Source: Acidipropionibacterium acidipropionici (GTDB taxonomy: Bacteria > Actinomycetota > Actinomycetes > Propionibacteriales > Propionibacteriaceae). From it: DNA of 64,000 nucleotides. The stretch covers positions 2,695,551-2,759,550 of the forward strand of contig NZ_CP013126.1 in the NCBI RefSeq assembly GCF_001441165.1, read 5' to 3'. Made by a program: the position numbers and the translations under genes. This document shows, piece after piece, positions 36,712 through 45,321 of the stretch (positions are counted from its first letter, which is position 1; each line of letters opens with the position of its first letter). The notes under the pieces were generated by a model. It saw nothing but the letters and a program-made list of their open reading frames with translations. It was not told the DNA's origin and searched no databases.

Positions 36712-38340
36712 TCACCCCAGAGCGGCGTCGACGACCTCCTTGGCCTGGCCCTGCACCTGGGCCAGGTGGTCGGCACTCAGCAGCGACTCGGCGTAGATCT
36801 TGTACTTGTTCTCGGTGCCCGAGGGCCGCGCGGCGAACCAGGCGTGCTCGGTGATCACCTTGATGCCGCCGATGGCCGCACCGTTGCCGGGGGCCTCGGT
36901 GAGCACCTTCTCCACCTTCTCGCCGGCCACCGTGTCCGCAGACACGTCGGAGGGGGACAGCTCCTTGAGGCGGGCCTTCTGCTCACGGGTGGCGTCGGAG
37001 TCGATGCGGGCGTAGTAGGACTTCCCGAACCTCTCCTCGATCTCGGCGTAGTGCTGGGACGGGGACTTCCCGGTGACCGCCTGGATCTCGCTGGCCAGCA
37101 GGGCCAGCAGCAGACCGTCCTTGTCGGTGGTCCAGGTGTGGCCCTCCAGATCCAGGAAGGAGGCGCCGGCCGACTCCTCGCCGCCGAACCCGATCTCCCC
37201 GGTCATCAGGCCGGGCACGAACCACTTGAAGCCCACCGGCACCTCGACCAGACGGCGGCCCAGTTCCCCGACCACCCGGTCGATGAGGGAGGAGGAGACC
37301 AGGGTCTTGCCCACCCCGGCGTCCGGCGACCAGCCGGGCCGGTGCGAGTACAGGTACTGGATGGCCACCGCCAGATAGGCGTTCGGATTCATCAGGCCCG
37401 CGTCGGGGGTGACGATGCCGTGCCGGTCGGAGTCGGCGTCATTGCCGGTGGCGATGTCGTAGGAGTCCTTGTTGGCGATGAGGGAGGCCATCGCATTGGG
37501 GGAGGAGCAGTCCATCCGGATCTTGCCGTCGGTGTCCAGGGTCATGAAGGACCACGCCGGATCGACCTTCGGGTTGACCACCGACAGATCGATGCCCAGG
37601 TGCTCGGAGATGTACTGCCAGTACTGCACCGAGGCCCCGCCCAGCGGGTCGGCCCCGATGTGCACCCCGGCCGAGGCGATCGCGTCGATGTTGATCGCGT
37701 GGCGCAGGTCCTCGCAGTAGGCCGTGCGGTAGTCGTGCCGGGTGACCTCGCCGGCCACCTGGTGGTAGGGCCGCCGGCGGATCGGCGAGGGGTCGGCGAG
37801 CAGCTCGTTGGCCCGCGCGGCGATCCAGCTGGTGGCGTCGGTGTCGGCCGGGCCACCGTGCGGAGGGTTGTACTTGAACCCGCCGTCGCGCGGCGGGTTG
37901 TGGGAGGGCGTGACGACGATGCCGTCGGCCCGCGGGCCCTCGTGGTCGCGGTTGTGGACGATGATCGCCCGGCTGACCGCGGGAGTGGGCGTCCACTCGT
38001 CCTCGCGCTCGGCCACGATATCGACGTCGTTGGCGCCCAGCACCTCGATGGCCGTCCGCCATGCCGGATCCGACAGGGCGTGGGTGTCCTTGCCGATGAA
38101 CAGCGGGCCGGTGATGCCCTGACCGGCGCGGTACTCGACGATCGCCTGGGTGGTCGCCGCGATGTGGGCGTCGTTGAAGGCCCCGTCCAGCGAGGAGCCC
38201 CGGTGCCCGGAGGTGCCGAAGACCACCTGCTGATCGGGATTCGAGGGGTCCGGTGTGATGTCGTAGTAGGCCGAGAGGACCGCGTCGACATCGATGAGAT
38301 CTTGTTCCTGGGCGGGCTGCCCAGCGCGTGGATGAGCCAT
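36712..38340 (-). CDS. pgm: Phosphoglucomutase (alpha-D-glucose-phosphate-specific)
   Basis: 542 residues. The substrate loop FGTSGHRGSSLDG lies near the N-terminus. The phosphoserine loop VVTPSHNPPRDGGFKYNPP, the metal loop DSDRHG and the sugar loop GGEESAG follow, and the phosphate-binding site near the C-terminus is RPSGTENKYKIY. It interconverts glucose 1-phosphate and glucose 6-phosphate. It connects the glycogen and disaccharide phosphorylases of this region to glycolysis. GGCAGGATG precedes the ATG. Confidence 0.96.
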   Translation of the reverse strand: MAHPRAGQPAQEQDLIDVDAVLSAYYDITPDPSNPDQQVVFGTSGHRGSSLDGAFNDAHIAATTQAIVEYRAGQGITGPLFIGKDTHALSDPAWRTAIEVLGANDVDIVAEREDEWTPTPAVSRAIIVHNRDHEGPRADGIVVTPSHNPPRDGGFKYNPPHGGPADTDATSWIAARANELLADPSPIRRRPYHQVAGEVTRHDYRTAYCEDLRHAINIDAIASAGVHIGADPLGGASVQYWQYISEHLGIDLSVVNPKVDPAWSFMTLDTDGKIRMDCSSPNAMASLIANKDSYDIATGNDADSDRHGIVTPDAGLMNPNAYLAVAIQYLYSHRPGWSPDAGVGKTLVSSSLIDRVVGELGRRLVEVPVGFKWFVPGLMTGEIGFGGEESAGASFLDLEGHTWTTDKDGLLLALLASEIQAVTGKSPSQHYAEIEERFGKSYYARIDSDATREQKARLKELSPSDVSADTVAGEKVEKVLTEAPGNGAAIGGIKVITEHAWFAARPSGTENKYKIYAESLLSADHLAQVQGQAKEVVDAALG

Positions 38341-38456
38341 GGTGTCATCCTGCCACCCCGGCGTCCGCCCCGTGGCGGACCCTGCCCCGATCCCCGGACC
38401 GGATTTGCGGCGCCTGCCTGTTCGCGGCCTTTGGAGGCTCTGCTTGAATTGAGGCC

Positions 38457-39389
38457 ATGTCAGCTGAGTCGTTCAATCGTCCCGGAGCAGTCGACCTGTC
38501 AGGTCTGACGGCGGCTGCCCAGTCCACCGCCGCCCCCGCAGCACCCGGACCGGGTGGTTCAAGCTGGGTGGTGGTCGCCGATGAGAAGAACTTCAACGAG
38601 CTGATCGGCAGGTCCATGCAGCACCCGGTGCTGCTCGAACTCACCTCCGCCAAGGCGAACGCCCAGGCGATGTCCGACGAGCTCGACCGGCTCACCAACG
38701 AGGCAGGCGGCCGCTGGCTGCTGGTGAGGGTGGACGTCGACGCCACGCCCCAGATCGCCCAGGCGCTGCGCGTCCAGGCGGTCCCCACACTGCTGCCGAT
38801 CCTGGCCGGCCAGCCCGTCTCCCAGCCCATCCAGGGCACCCTGGGCGCCGACCAGATCAAGGACCTCACCGAGCAGATCGTGCAGCTCGCCGTGGCCAAC
38901 GGCATCACCGGGCGCGCGGCCCCCGTCGCCACCGCGCCGGCCGCCGACGAGGAGGCCGAACAGGGGCCGTCCGTCGACCCCCGCACCGTCGAGATCGAGA
39001 AGATGCTCGACCAGGGCCGCTACGCCGACGCCGTCGCCGGATACGACGAGCTTCTCGCCAAGACCCCCGGCGATGCCGTGCTCTCGGCCGGCAGGGCCGG
39101 AGCCGCCACCCTCCAGCGCCTCGACGGCAAGGATCCTCGAGCACTCCTGGAGGCCGGAGAGGCCGCCGCCCCCGGCGACGTCGACGCTCAGCTGGCGGCC
39201 GCCGACGTCGAGCTCATGGGAGGCGATCCGGCCAAGGCCTTCAACCGGATCATCGGTGTCATCCGCGTCACCCGCGAGGAGGACCGCGAGCGGGCCCGCA
39301 TCCGGCTGCTCGAACTGTTCGAGATGGTCGGCAACGCGGACCCGGCCGTCGCCCCCGCCCGCCGGGCTCTGGCGGCAGCCCTGTTCTGA
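38457..39389 (+). CDS. YbbN-like thioredoxin-fold/TPR protein without CXXC
   Basis: 310 residues. The thioredoxin fold (about 40-145) reads NFNELIGRSMQHPVLLELTSAKANAQ where CXXC should be and keeps the cis-Pro in QAVPTLLPI, so it cannot be a thiol oxidoreductase. The C-terminal half (about 175-310) has TPR-like helices (MLDQGRYADAVAGYDELLAK). This matches the co-chaperone YbbN/CnoX type, and its position agrees with Mycobacterium Rv1324. It is divergent from pgm with a 116-bp gap. Confidence 0.85.
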   Translation: MSAESFNRPGAVDLSGLTAAAQSTAAPAAPGPGGSSWVVVADEKNFNELIGRSMQHPVLLELTSAKANAQAMSDELDRLTNEAGGRWLLVRVDVDATPQIAQALRVQAVPTLLPILAGQPVSQPIQGTLGADQIKDLTEQIVQLAVANGITGRAAPVATAPAADEEAEQGPSVDPRTVEIEKMLDQGRYADAVAGYDELLAKTPGDAVLSAGRAGAATLQRLDGKDPRALLEAGEAAAPGDVDAQLAAADVELMGGDPAKAFNRIIGVIRVTREEDRERARIRLLELFEMVGNADPAVAPARRALAAALF

Positions 39390-39409
39390 GTTGTCAAGGG
39401 AGGGGACGA

Positions 39410-39635
39410 CCCCTCCCCGCTCGCCAGGGCTCGCTGTCTCCCCGAGCGGGTCGGGTCTGCGACGGCGTTCACCACCCCTCCCCGCTCGCCAGGGCTCGCT
39501 GCCTCCCCGAGCGGGTCGGGTCTGCGACGGCGTTCACCACCCCTCCCCGCTCGCCAGGGCTCGCTGCCTCCCCGAGCGGGTCGGGTCTGCGACGGCGTTC
39601 ACCACCCCTCCCCGCTCGCCAGGGCTCGCTGCCCT
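39410..39635. repeat. 65-bp tandem repeat, about 3.5 copies
   Basis: Head-to-tail copies begin at 39410, 39475, 39540 and 39605 (the last partial). They are identical except one base in the first copy (CTGTCTCC versus CTGCCTCC). Each copy contains the inverted repeat CCCGCTCG...CGAGCGGG, able to form a hairpin. The repeat fills most of the 319-bp gap between the thioredoxin-like and HAD genes, where no convincing coding frame is seen. Confidence 0.9.
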
Positions 39636-39648
39636 CGCTGTGTGCTGA

Positions 39649-39680
39649 GCGCGTAAGGCGCGCGCCCCGGCCTAACGCGC
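39649..39680. promoter_or_regulatory. Imperfect palindrome upstream of the HAD/GH65 genes
   Basis: GCGCGTAAGGC (39649-39659) and GCCTAACGCGC (39670-39680) are inverted with one mismatch, just upstream of the -10 at 39697. A regulator binding here would cover the -35 position. Operator function is an inference. Confidence 0.45.
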
Positions 39681-39696
39681 TTCCGCGACTTGCCCC

Positions 39697-39702
39697 TAGC
39701 AT
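39697..39702 (+). promoter_or_regulatory. -10 element, leaderless HAD/GH65 operon
   Basis: TAGCAT ends six bases before ATG 39709; no ribosome binding site. Confidence 0.55.
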
Positions 39703-39708
39703 GGCCGC

Positions 39709-40422
39709 ATGGACTGGACCGCATACTCGGGGGCGCTCTTCGATCTGGACGGCGTGCTGACCCCGACCGCCATCATCCATCGCAGGGCCTGGAGCGAGAT
39801 GTTCAACGGATTCCTGTCCGGATACCCCGATGCCCGCCCCTACACCGACGACGACTACTTCGCCTTCGTCGACGGGCGGCCCCGCTACGACGGGGTGCGT
39901 GACGTGCTCGCGGACCGGGGGATCACGCTGCCCGAGGGGACACCCGCCGACCCCGCCGACGCGCTGACCGTGTGCGGCCTGGGCAACCGGAAGAACGACG
40001 TCTTCGTCCAGGTGCTCTCCCGCGACGGCATCGGCCCCTACCCGGGCTCCCAGCACCTGGTCGACGTGCTCATCTCCCGACGGGTGGCGATGGGGGTGGT
40101 CTCCTCCTCCAGGAACGCCGATCCGGTGCTGAGGGCCTCGGGCCTGCGGGACCGCTTCTCGGTCCTGGTGGACGGCGACGTCGCCGCCCGCGAGGGGCTG
40201 AAGGGCAAACCGGCCCCGGACACCTATCTGCGCGGGGCACAGCTGCTGGGCCTTGAACCGGCCGCCTGCGTCGTCTTCGAGGACGCCACCTCGGGAGTGG
40301 CCGCCGGCGCCGCCGGGGGCTTCGGCCTGGTCGTCGGGGTAGACCGTGGAGTAGGCCACGACAAGCTGCGGGCGGCCGGGGCCGATCTTGTCGTCGACGA
40401 TCTCGAGGAGGTCATCCAGTGA
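39709..40422 (+). CDS. Beta-phosphoglucomutase-like HAD phosphatase/mutase
   Basis: 237 residues of HAD class I. Asp nucleophile and acid in FDLDGVLTPT; MGVVSSSRNADP is motif II, GKPAPDTYL carries the motif III Lys, and FEDATSGVAAG is motif IV. A helical cap occupies about 20-90. Beta-PGM converts beta-glucose 1-phosphate, the product of inverting GH65 phosphorylases, to glucose 6-phosphate, and the next gene (GTGA overlap) is such a phosphorylase. The pair forms a disaccharide utilisation route. Confidence 0.88.
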   Translation: MDWTAYSGALFDLDGVLTPTAIIHRRAWSEMFNGFLSGYPDARPYTDDDYFAFVDGRPRYDGVRDVLADRGITLPEGTPADPADALTVCGLGNRKNDVFVQVLSRDGIGPYPGSQHLVDVLISRRVAMGVVSSSRNADPVLRASGLRDRFSVLVDGDVAAREGLKGKPAPDTYLRGAQLLGLEPAACVVFEDATSGVAAGAAGGFGLVVGVDRGVGHDKLRAAGADLVVDDLEEVIQ

Positions 40423-42944
40423 CATCGCACCTCAACGACTCCTCCGGGTTCCACGACCCGATGGACCGCTACCGCTTCCCCGACGACCCCTGGGCGATCG
40501 TCGAGACCGCCCCCAGCACCCGCGATCTCGGCAAGACCGAGACCCTCTTCTCGATCGGCAACGGCTATCTCGGGATGCGCGGCAACCCCTCGGAGGGCCG
40601 CGACTCCCACTTCCACGGCACCTTCATCAACGGCTTCCACGAGGTGTGGGACATCCACCACGCCGAGAACGCCTACGGCTTCGCCCGGACCGGCCAGACG
40701 ATCGTCAACGTCCCCGACTCCAAGCTCGTGAAGCTCTACGTCGACGACGAGCCGTTGCTGCTCAGCGTCAACGAGCTCCAGTCCTACAAGCGCTGGATCG
40801 ACTTCCGCGAGGGGGTGCTGCGCCGCGAACTGGTGTGGCGCACCCCCGCCGGCAAGCTGGTGAGGGTCGCCACCTCCCGGATGGTCTCCTTCACCCAGCG
40901 CCACCTGGCCCTCATCAGCATCGAGGTCACCATGCTGGAGGGGGACGCCCCGATCGTCATCAGCTCCCAGATCCTCAACCGCCAGGACGGGCTGGACGAG
41001 TACCACGTCAAGGAGGACTCGCTGGGCGGGGTCGACGACCCCAGGCGCTCCCAGCTCACCGGCCAGCGGGTGCTCAACCCCGAGATCGACTGGCACTCCG
41101 ACCGCCGGATGATCCTCGGATTCCGCACCGTGCGGTCCGGGATGACGCTGGCGGTCGGCGCCGATCACACCATCGAGACCGATAACCACGTCGACGAGCT
41201 CATCGACACCAGCCCGGACATCGGCAAGCGGGTCTACCGGGTCGAGGCCAGGCAGGGCGTGCCGGTGCGCGTCGAGAAGTCCATCGCCTATCACACCAGC
41301 CGCGGGGTGCCGGTCCACGAGCTCTTCGACCGGGTCCGCCGCACCCTGGACAGGGTCCGCGAGGTGGGTCACAAGCCCTACCACAAGGCCCAGCGGCGCT
41401 GGTTGGAGGACTACTGGTCCACCACCGCCGATGTGGAGGTCCGGGGGGCCCCGGCGGGCGTCCAGCAGGCGATCCGGTGGAACCTCTTCCAGATCGCCCA
41501 GGCCGCGGCCCGCGCCGACCAGATGGGCATTCCCGCCAAGGGGGTCACCGGGTCGGGATATGAGGGCCACTACTTCTGGGACTCCGAGGTCTACATGATC
41601 CCGATGCTGACCTTCACCCACCCCAGACTCGCCGAGAACGCGTTGCGGTACCGGGTCAACACCCTGCCCCAGGCCCGAGACCGGGCCGCAGAGCTCTCCG
41701 AGCGCGGCGCCCTGTTCCCGTGGCGCACGATCAACGGCGAGGAGGCCTCGGCCTACTACGCCGCCGGCACCGCCCAGTACCACATCAACGCAGACATCGC
41801 GCACTCCCTGATGACCTACGCGCTGGCCACCCAGGACAAGAGCTTCCTGTATCGCGACGCCGCCCCGGTGATGGTGGAGACGGCGCGGTTGTGGGCCGAT
41901 CTGGGGTTCTGGAGGGTCAACGGTGGACGCCAGTTCCACATCCACGGCGTCACCGGCCCCGACGAGTACACCACGGTGGTGAACAACAACTTCTACACCA
42001 ACGTGATGGCCCGGGCGAATCTCTTCGACGCCGCCTGGCTGATGCGCAGGATGGCCGCCGACGATCCGCTGTGGTACGAGCACCTCGTCGATGAGCTGGA
42101 TCTCAGCGCCGAGGAGATCGCCACCTGGGAGGAGTGCGCCGAGGGGATGGTGATCCCCTTCGACGAGACCTTCGGCATCCACCCTCAGGACGACCAGTTC
42201 CTCGAGCGGGAGCTGTGGGATCTGGCGAACACCCCCGCGGCCAAGCGGCCGCTGCTGCTGCACTACCACCCGCTGGTGATCTACCGGTTCCAGGTGCTCA
42301 AGCAGGCTGACGTCGTGCTGGCGATGTTCCTCCAGGGGGAGGACTTCACCCAGGCGGTGAAGCTCGCCGACTTCGAGTACTACGACCCGATCACCACCGG
42401 GGACTCCAGCCTCTCGGCGGTCGCCCAGTCGATCATCGCCGCCGAGGTGGGCCATCAGGACATGGCGATGGACTACTTCGTCGACGCTCTGTACTGCGAT
42501 CTGGCCGACACCCACCGCAACAGCGCAGACGGCGTCCACGTCGCCTCCGCCGGAGGGATCTGGGGCTGTCTGGTGCACGGCTTCTCCGGCATGCGCCACC
42601 TGCACGGCCGGTTGAGCTTCGACCCGCGCCTGCCCGCCTCCTGGGAGGGGATCCGGTACCGCGTGGTGGTGGCCGGCAGCACCCTCCAGGTGGATCTCAG
42701 CCGTGACGAGATCACCTTCGAGGTCGTCTCGGGCCACGACCTGGAGGTGTGGGTGCGCGGCGAGAAGATCCACGTGGCCGACGAGGCCGTCGCCGTCCCA
42801 CTGGCCGATCAGGGGCCGCTGCGGCCCAACCTGCGCGGCACCCATCCGGTCGCCGGGCTGCGCCGGGCAGACGGCTCCCTGGTGACCGCGGAGGTTCCCG
42901 GTTCGATCTCCCCGGCCACCCCGGACGCCCGCATCGACAGCTGA
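40419..42944 (+). CDS. GH65 disaccharide phosphorylase (maltose/trehalose/kojibiose type)
   Basis: 841 residues, full length. An N-terminal beta-sandwich (TLFSIGNGYLGMRGNPSEG), then the (alpha/alpha)6 barrel with YEGHYFWDSEVYMIPM, INGEEASAYYAAGTAQYHI and FHIHGVTGPDEYTTVVNNN; the Glu of GPDEY is the general acid. The phosphate-binding region lies near AKRPLLLHYHPLVIYRFQ. The exact disaccharide cannot be told by eye. It is translationally coupled to the beta-PGM-like gene. A strong hairpin at 42985-43015 ends the unit. Confidence 0.92.
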   Translation: MTSHLNDSSGFHDPMDRYRFPDDPWAIVETAPSTRDLGKTETLFSIGNGYLGMRGNPSEGRDSHFHGTFINGFHEVWDIHHAENAYGFARTGQTIVNVPDSKLVKLYVDDEPLLLSVNELQSYKRWIDFREGVLRRELVWRTPAGKLVRVATSRMVSFTQRHLALISIEVTMLEGDAPIVISSQILNRQDGLDEYHVKEDSLGGVDDPRRSQLTGQRVLNPEIDWHSDRRMILGFRTVRSGMTLAVGADHTIETDNHVDELIDTSPDIGKRVYRVEARQGVPVRVEKSIAYHTSRGVPVHELFDRVRRTLDRVREVGHKPYHKAQRRWLEDYWSTTADVEVRGAPAGVQQAIRWNLFQIAQAAARADQMGIPAKGVTGSGYEGHYFWDSEVYMIPMLTFTHPRLAENALRYRVNTLPQARDRAAELSERGALFPWRTINGEEASAYYAAGTAQYHINADIAHSLMTYALATQDKSFLYRDAAPVMVETARLWADLGFWRVNGGRQFHIHGVTGPDEYTTVVNNNFYTNVMARANLFDAAWLMRRMAADDPLWYEHLVDELDLSAEEIATWEECAEGMVIPFDETFGIHPQDDQFLERELWDLANTPAAKRPLLLHYHPLVIYRFQVLKQADVVLAMFLQGEDFTQAVKLADFEYYDPITTGDSSLSAVAQSIIAAEVGHQDMAMDYFVDALYCDLADTHRNSADGVHVASAGGIWGCLVHGFSGMRHLHGRLSFDPRLPASWEGIRYRVVVAGSTLQVDLSRDEITFEVVSGHDLEVWVRGEKIHVADEAVAVPLADQGPLRPNLRGTHPVAGLRRADGSLVTAEVPGSISPATPDARIDS

Positions 42945-42984
42945 CCGGGACCGACCGGGACCCGCGGGGCCCGGAATGTACGAG

Positions 42985-43015
42985 AAGGGCCGCCTCCGGC
43001 TCGGAGGCGGCCCTT
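42985..43015. terminator. Bidirectional terminator between the GH65 and PTS genes
   Basis: A 14-bp perfect stem (AAGGGCCGCCTCCG and its complement) with a three-base loop, ending CTTT on the plus strand and CTTCT on the minus strand. It serves both convergent genes. Confidence 0.8.
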
Positions 43016-43034
43016 TCGCATGCCGGTCAGGCGG

Positions 43035-45089
43035 TCACCGCGTGACGGTGATCACCGGGGTGCCCGGGGCGACCCGGTCAGCGGGAATGCCGGCCACCTC
43101 GGAGAACTCGAACCCGTTGGTCACCAGGACCGGGGTGATGTTCGAGTAGCCGGCGTCGGCGATGATCTTCTTGTCGAAGACCACCAGCGGCTGGCCCTCG
43201 GAGACCCGGTCGCCGGCGGCCACCTTGACGTCGAAGCCCTTGCCGCCGAGCTCGACGGTGTCGACGCCGACGTGGATGAGCAGTTCGACCCCGCTGTCCA
43301 GCTTGAGCCCGAAGGCGTGGCCGGAGTCGGGGGCTGTCACCACGGTGCCGTCGCCCGGTGCCACGACGGTATCGTTCGACGGGTCGATGGCGATTCCCTG
43401 GCCCACCACACCGGTGGAGAAGACCGGATCGGGGATCTCGGTGATCGGCAGCGCCCGGCCCTCCAGCGGGGAGGTCACGGTGATCGTGGCGACCTCGGTG
43501 GTGGTCAGCTCGGCGAGAGCGGTCGCCGTGGCGGCCCCGGAGGAGCCGGCGACCGGCCCTGGGGCGACGTCGGGGCTGGCCGGCGAGACCGCGGCCGGTG
43601 CGGCCTCGGCGGCCTCCTGGGCGGCCTTCGCGGCCTTGACCTCGGCCCTCTCCTCAGGGGTGCGGTAGTCCCGGATGATGACCAGGGCCATCGAGGCGAA
43701 GAAGGCCGCGGCGATCGCGATGGTGTACAGCGGGATCTTGTTGAAGGCCGGGATGGTCAGCAGCGAGGTGAACACGAAGGCGCTGGTGTGCAGCCCGCCG
43801 CCGATGCCGATGATGAGTCCGCCCAGCACACAGCCGACCAGCATGGACGGGTAGATCCGCTTGTACCGCAGATGAATGCCGTAGAGGGAGGGCTCGGAGA
43901 TGCCTCCCACCAGGCCGGCGACCAGGGCACCGGTGGCGGTCTGGCGCATCGGCTTGTCCTTGTCCTTCATCGCGATCACCATGACGCCGGCGGTGGCCCC
44001 GAAGCAGGCGAAGTTCCAGGCGCCCATCGGGCCCTGGATGAAGTCGTAGCCGAGGGTCTGGATGTTGAGCAGCATGATGGCGTTGATCGGCCAGTGCAGG
44101 CCCAGAGGCACCATGAACGGGTAGGCGAGCGGAATGATGATCGCGAAGATGAACGGCGAGAAGTTGTTGACCGCGCTCAGCCCCTGGGCGAGGTAGGCGC
44201 CGACGTAGACGCCGATCGGCCCGATGATGAAGGCGGTCAGCGGCAGCATGATGAGCATCGCCAGGAAGGGCACGAAGATCAGCTGGACGTTCTCGGCGAT
44301 GATCTTCTTCAGGCCGCGCGTCAACGGCCCCAGTACCGCGGCCATGAGCAACGGCGGGAAGACCTGCTGGCCGTAGTCGAAGATCGTCAGCGGCAGCCCG
44401 AAGATGTGCACGATGCTGACGTCGGACCCGGCGATGGAGGCGGTGTGCGCGGCCTTGCTCAGATCGGAGAAGCCCGGCAGCATGACGATCGCCATGATGG
44501 CGAAGCCCACCCACGGGTCGGCGCCAACCTTCTTGGAGGCGTTGTAGGCCACCATCAGCGGCAGGAAGTAGAACACGGTCTTCCAGGCCAGGTTCACGAA
44601 CTGCCAGGAGACCGGAAGCGTCGCGCGAGGATCGGCCCAGTTGCCGATCACCCCGGTGGTCGCCATCAGCGACATGAAGGTGATGAACAGCGAGGCTCCG
44701 AGCAGGGCGCCGATGATGGGCCGGAAGGAGTCCGAGAGGAACTCGAAGAAGTTGTCCAACCAGGAGAACTTCCCGCGCGGCCCACCGGAGCGGGCCTCGG
44801 CCTTGACATCGGCGTCCGACTTCGCGGAGCCGGAGGCGCCGGCAGCCATCTCGGGCAGCGCCATGATCTCGTTGTAGACGGTGGTCACGGCCCCGCCGAT
44901 CACCACCTGGTAGCGATCGCCGCTCTGCGGCACCGCGCCCATCACTCCTGGGATGGCCTCGACGGTCGGGGTGCTCACCGCCGAGCCGTCCTTGAGCTGG
45001 AATCTCAGCCGAGTGGCGCAGTGAGTCATGCTCGAGATGTTCCCGGCACCACCCACCGCCGACACAATATCGGCCGCAGTAGTAGGCAT
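43035..45089 (-). CDS. PTS beta-glucoside-type EIIBCA permease
   Basis: About 684 residues in the order B-C-A. EIIB: phospho-Cys24 in SMTHCATRLRFQL. EIIC: about ten membrane helices (110-460), with GLHWPINAIMLLNIQ and GGISEPSLYGIHLRYK as substrate-site signatures. An Ala/Pro linker follows, and then EIIA with phospho-His near 604 in ELLIHVGVDTVELGG. It imports and phosphorylates a glucoside, possibly feeding the convergent GH65/beta-PGM genes (inference; a 6-phospho-glucosidase may lie elsewhere). ATG 45089 is chosen for AGGGGGAC upstream; 20 further in-frame codons overlap the promoter. Confidence 0.9.
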   Translation of the reverse strand: MPTTAADIVSAVGGAGNISSMTHCATRLRFQLKDGSAVSTPTVEAIPGVMGAVPQSGDRYQVVIGGAVTTVYNEIMALPEMAAGASGSAKSDADVKAEARSGGPRGKFSWLDNFFEFLSDSFRPIIGALLGASLFITFMSLMATTGVIGNWADPRATLPVSWQFVNLAWKTVFYFLPLMVAYNASKKVGADPWVGFAIMAIVMLPGFSDLSKAAHTASIAGSDVSIVHIFGLPLTIFDYGQQVFPPLLMAAVLGPLTRGLKKIIAENVQLIFVPFLAMLIMLPLTAFIIGPIGVYVGAYLAQGLSAVNNFSPFIFAIIIPLAYPFMVPLGLHWPINAIMLLNIQTLGYDFIQGPMGAWNFACFGATAGVMVIAMKDKDKPMRQTATGALVAGLVGGISEPSLYGIHLRYKRIYPSMLVGCVLGGLIIGIGGGLHTSAFVFTSLLTIPAFNKIPLYTIAIAAAFFASMALVIIRDYRTPEERAEVKAAKAAQEAAEAAPAAVSPASPDVAPGPVAGSSGAATATALAELTTTEVATITVTSPLEGRALPITEIPDPVFSTGVVGQGIAIDPSNDTVVAPGDGTVVTAPDSGHAFGLKLDSGVELLIHVGVDTVELGGKGFDVKVAAGDRVSEGQPLVVFDKKIIADAGYSNITPVLVTNGFEFSEVAGIPADRVAPGTPVITVTR

Positions 45090-45112
45090 CGTTGTCCCCC
45101 TGGATGGATCAG

Positions 45113-45133
45113 CCGTCCGGAGTCTCCGGACGG
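45113..45133. promoter_or_regulatory. Perfect 21-bp palindrome in the PTS gene leader
   Basis: Arms CCGTCCGGAG (45113-45122) and CTCCGGACGG (45124-45133) around one central base, between the candidate -10 and the start codon. The position suits a repressor operator; an mRNA hairpin is the alternative. Confidence 0.6.
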
Positions 45134-45147
45134 AATGGACAACCGGC

Positions 45148-45153
45148 ATCCTA
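45148..45153 (-). promoter_or_regulatory. Candidate -10 of the PTS gene
   Basis: Minus-strand TAGGAT with GAGACA 17 bp upstream as a four-of-six match to TTGACA. It predicts a leader of about 53 nt containing the palindrome at 45113-45133. Confidence 0.5.
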
Positions 45154-45268
45154 TGTGGCCCCGAGCGGATTGTCTCGACCGGGAGCTCGATTCCTCCAGA
45201 ATGCTCGGAACGACGCGGTCCGAGCGCGCAGCGGGGCTTCTGATCCGGCTATTTGTGGTGACAAAACA

Positions 45269-45298
45269 GGGGGGTGCTGCCCTGCGGCAGCACCCCCC
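45269..45298 (-). terminator. Terminator of the glgE-mak-glgB operon
   Basis: A 13-bp perfect stem (GGGGGGTGCTGCC and its complement, four-base loop), followed on the minus strand by TGTTTTGT. It lies 24 bp after the glgB stop. Confidence 0.85.
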
Positions 45299-45321
45299 GT
45301 TGGTCTCGGGCCGATCTGTCC

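Noticed and set aside
39410-39635. Possible CRISPR array
   Set aside because: The 65-bp units abut directly with no unique spacers, the unit is too long for a repeat, and no cas genes are near; it is a simple tandem repeat.
39375-39660. Coding frames through the tandem repeats
   Set aside because: They are open only because the repeat lacks stops; the peptides merely echo the DNA repeat, without a credible start.
40224-42845. An 873-codon minus-strand open frame opposite the GH65 gene
   Set aside because: Same GC-bias effect; the plus strand has the full GH65 motif set.
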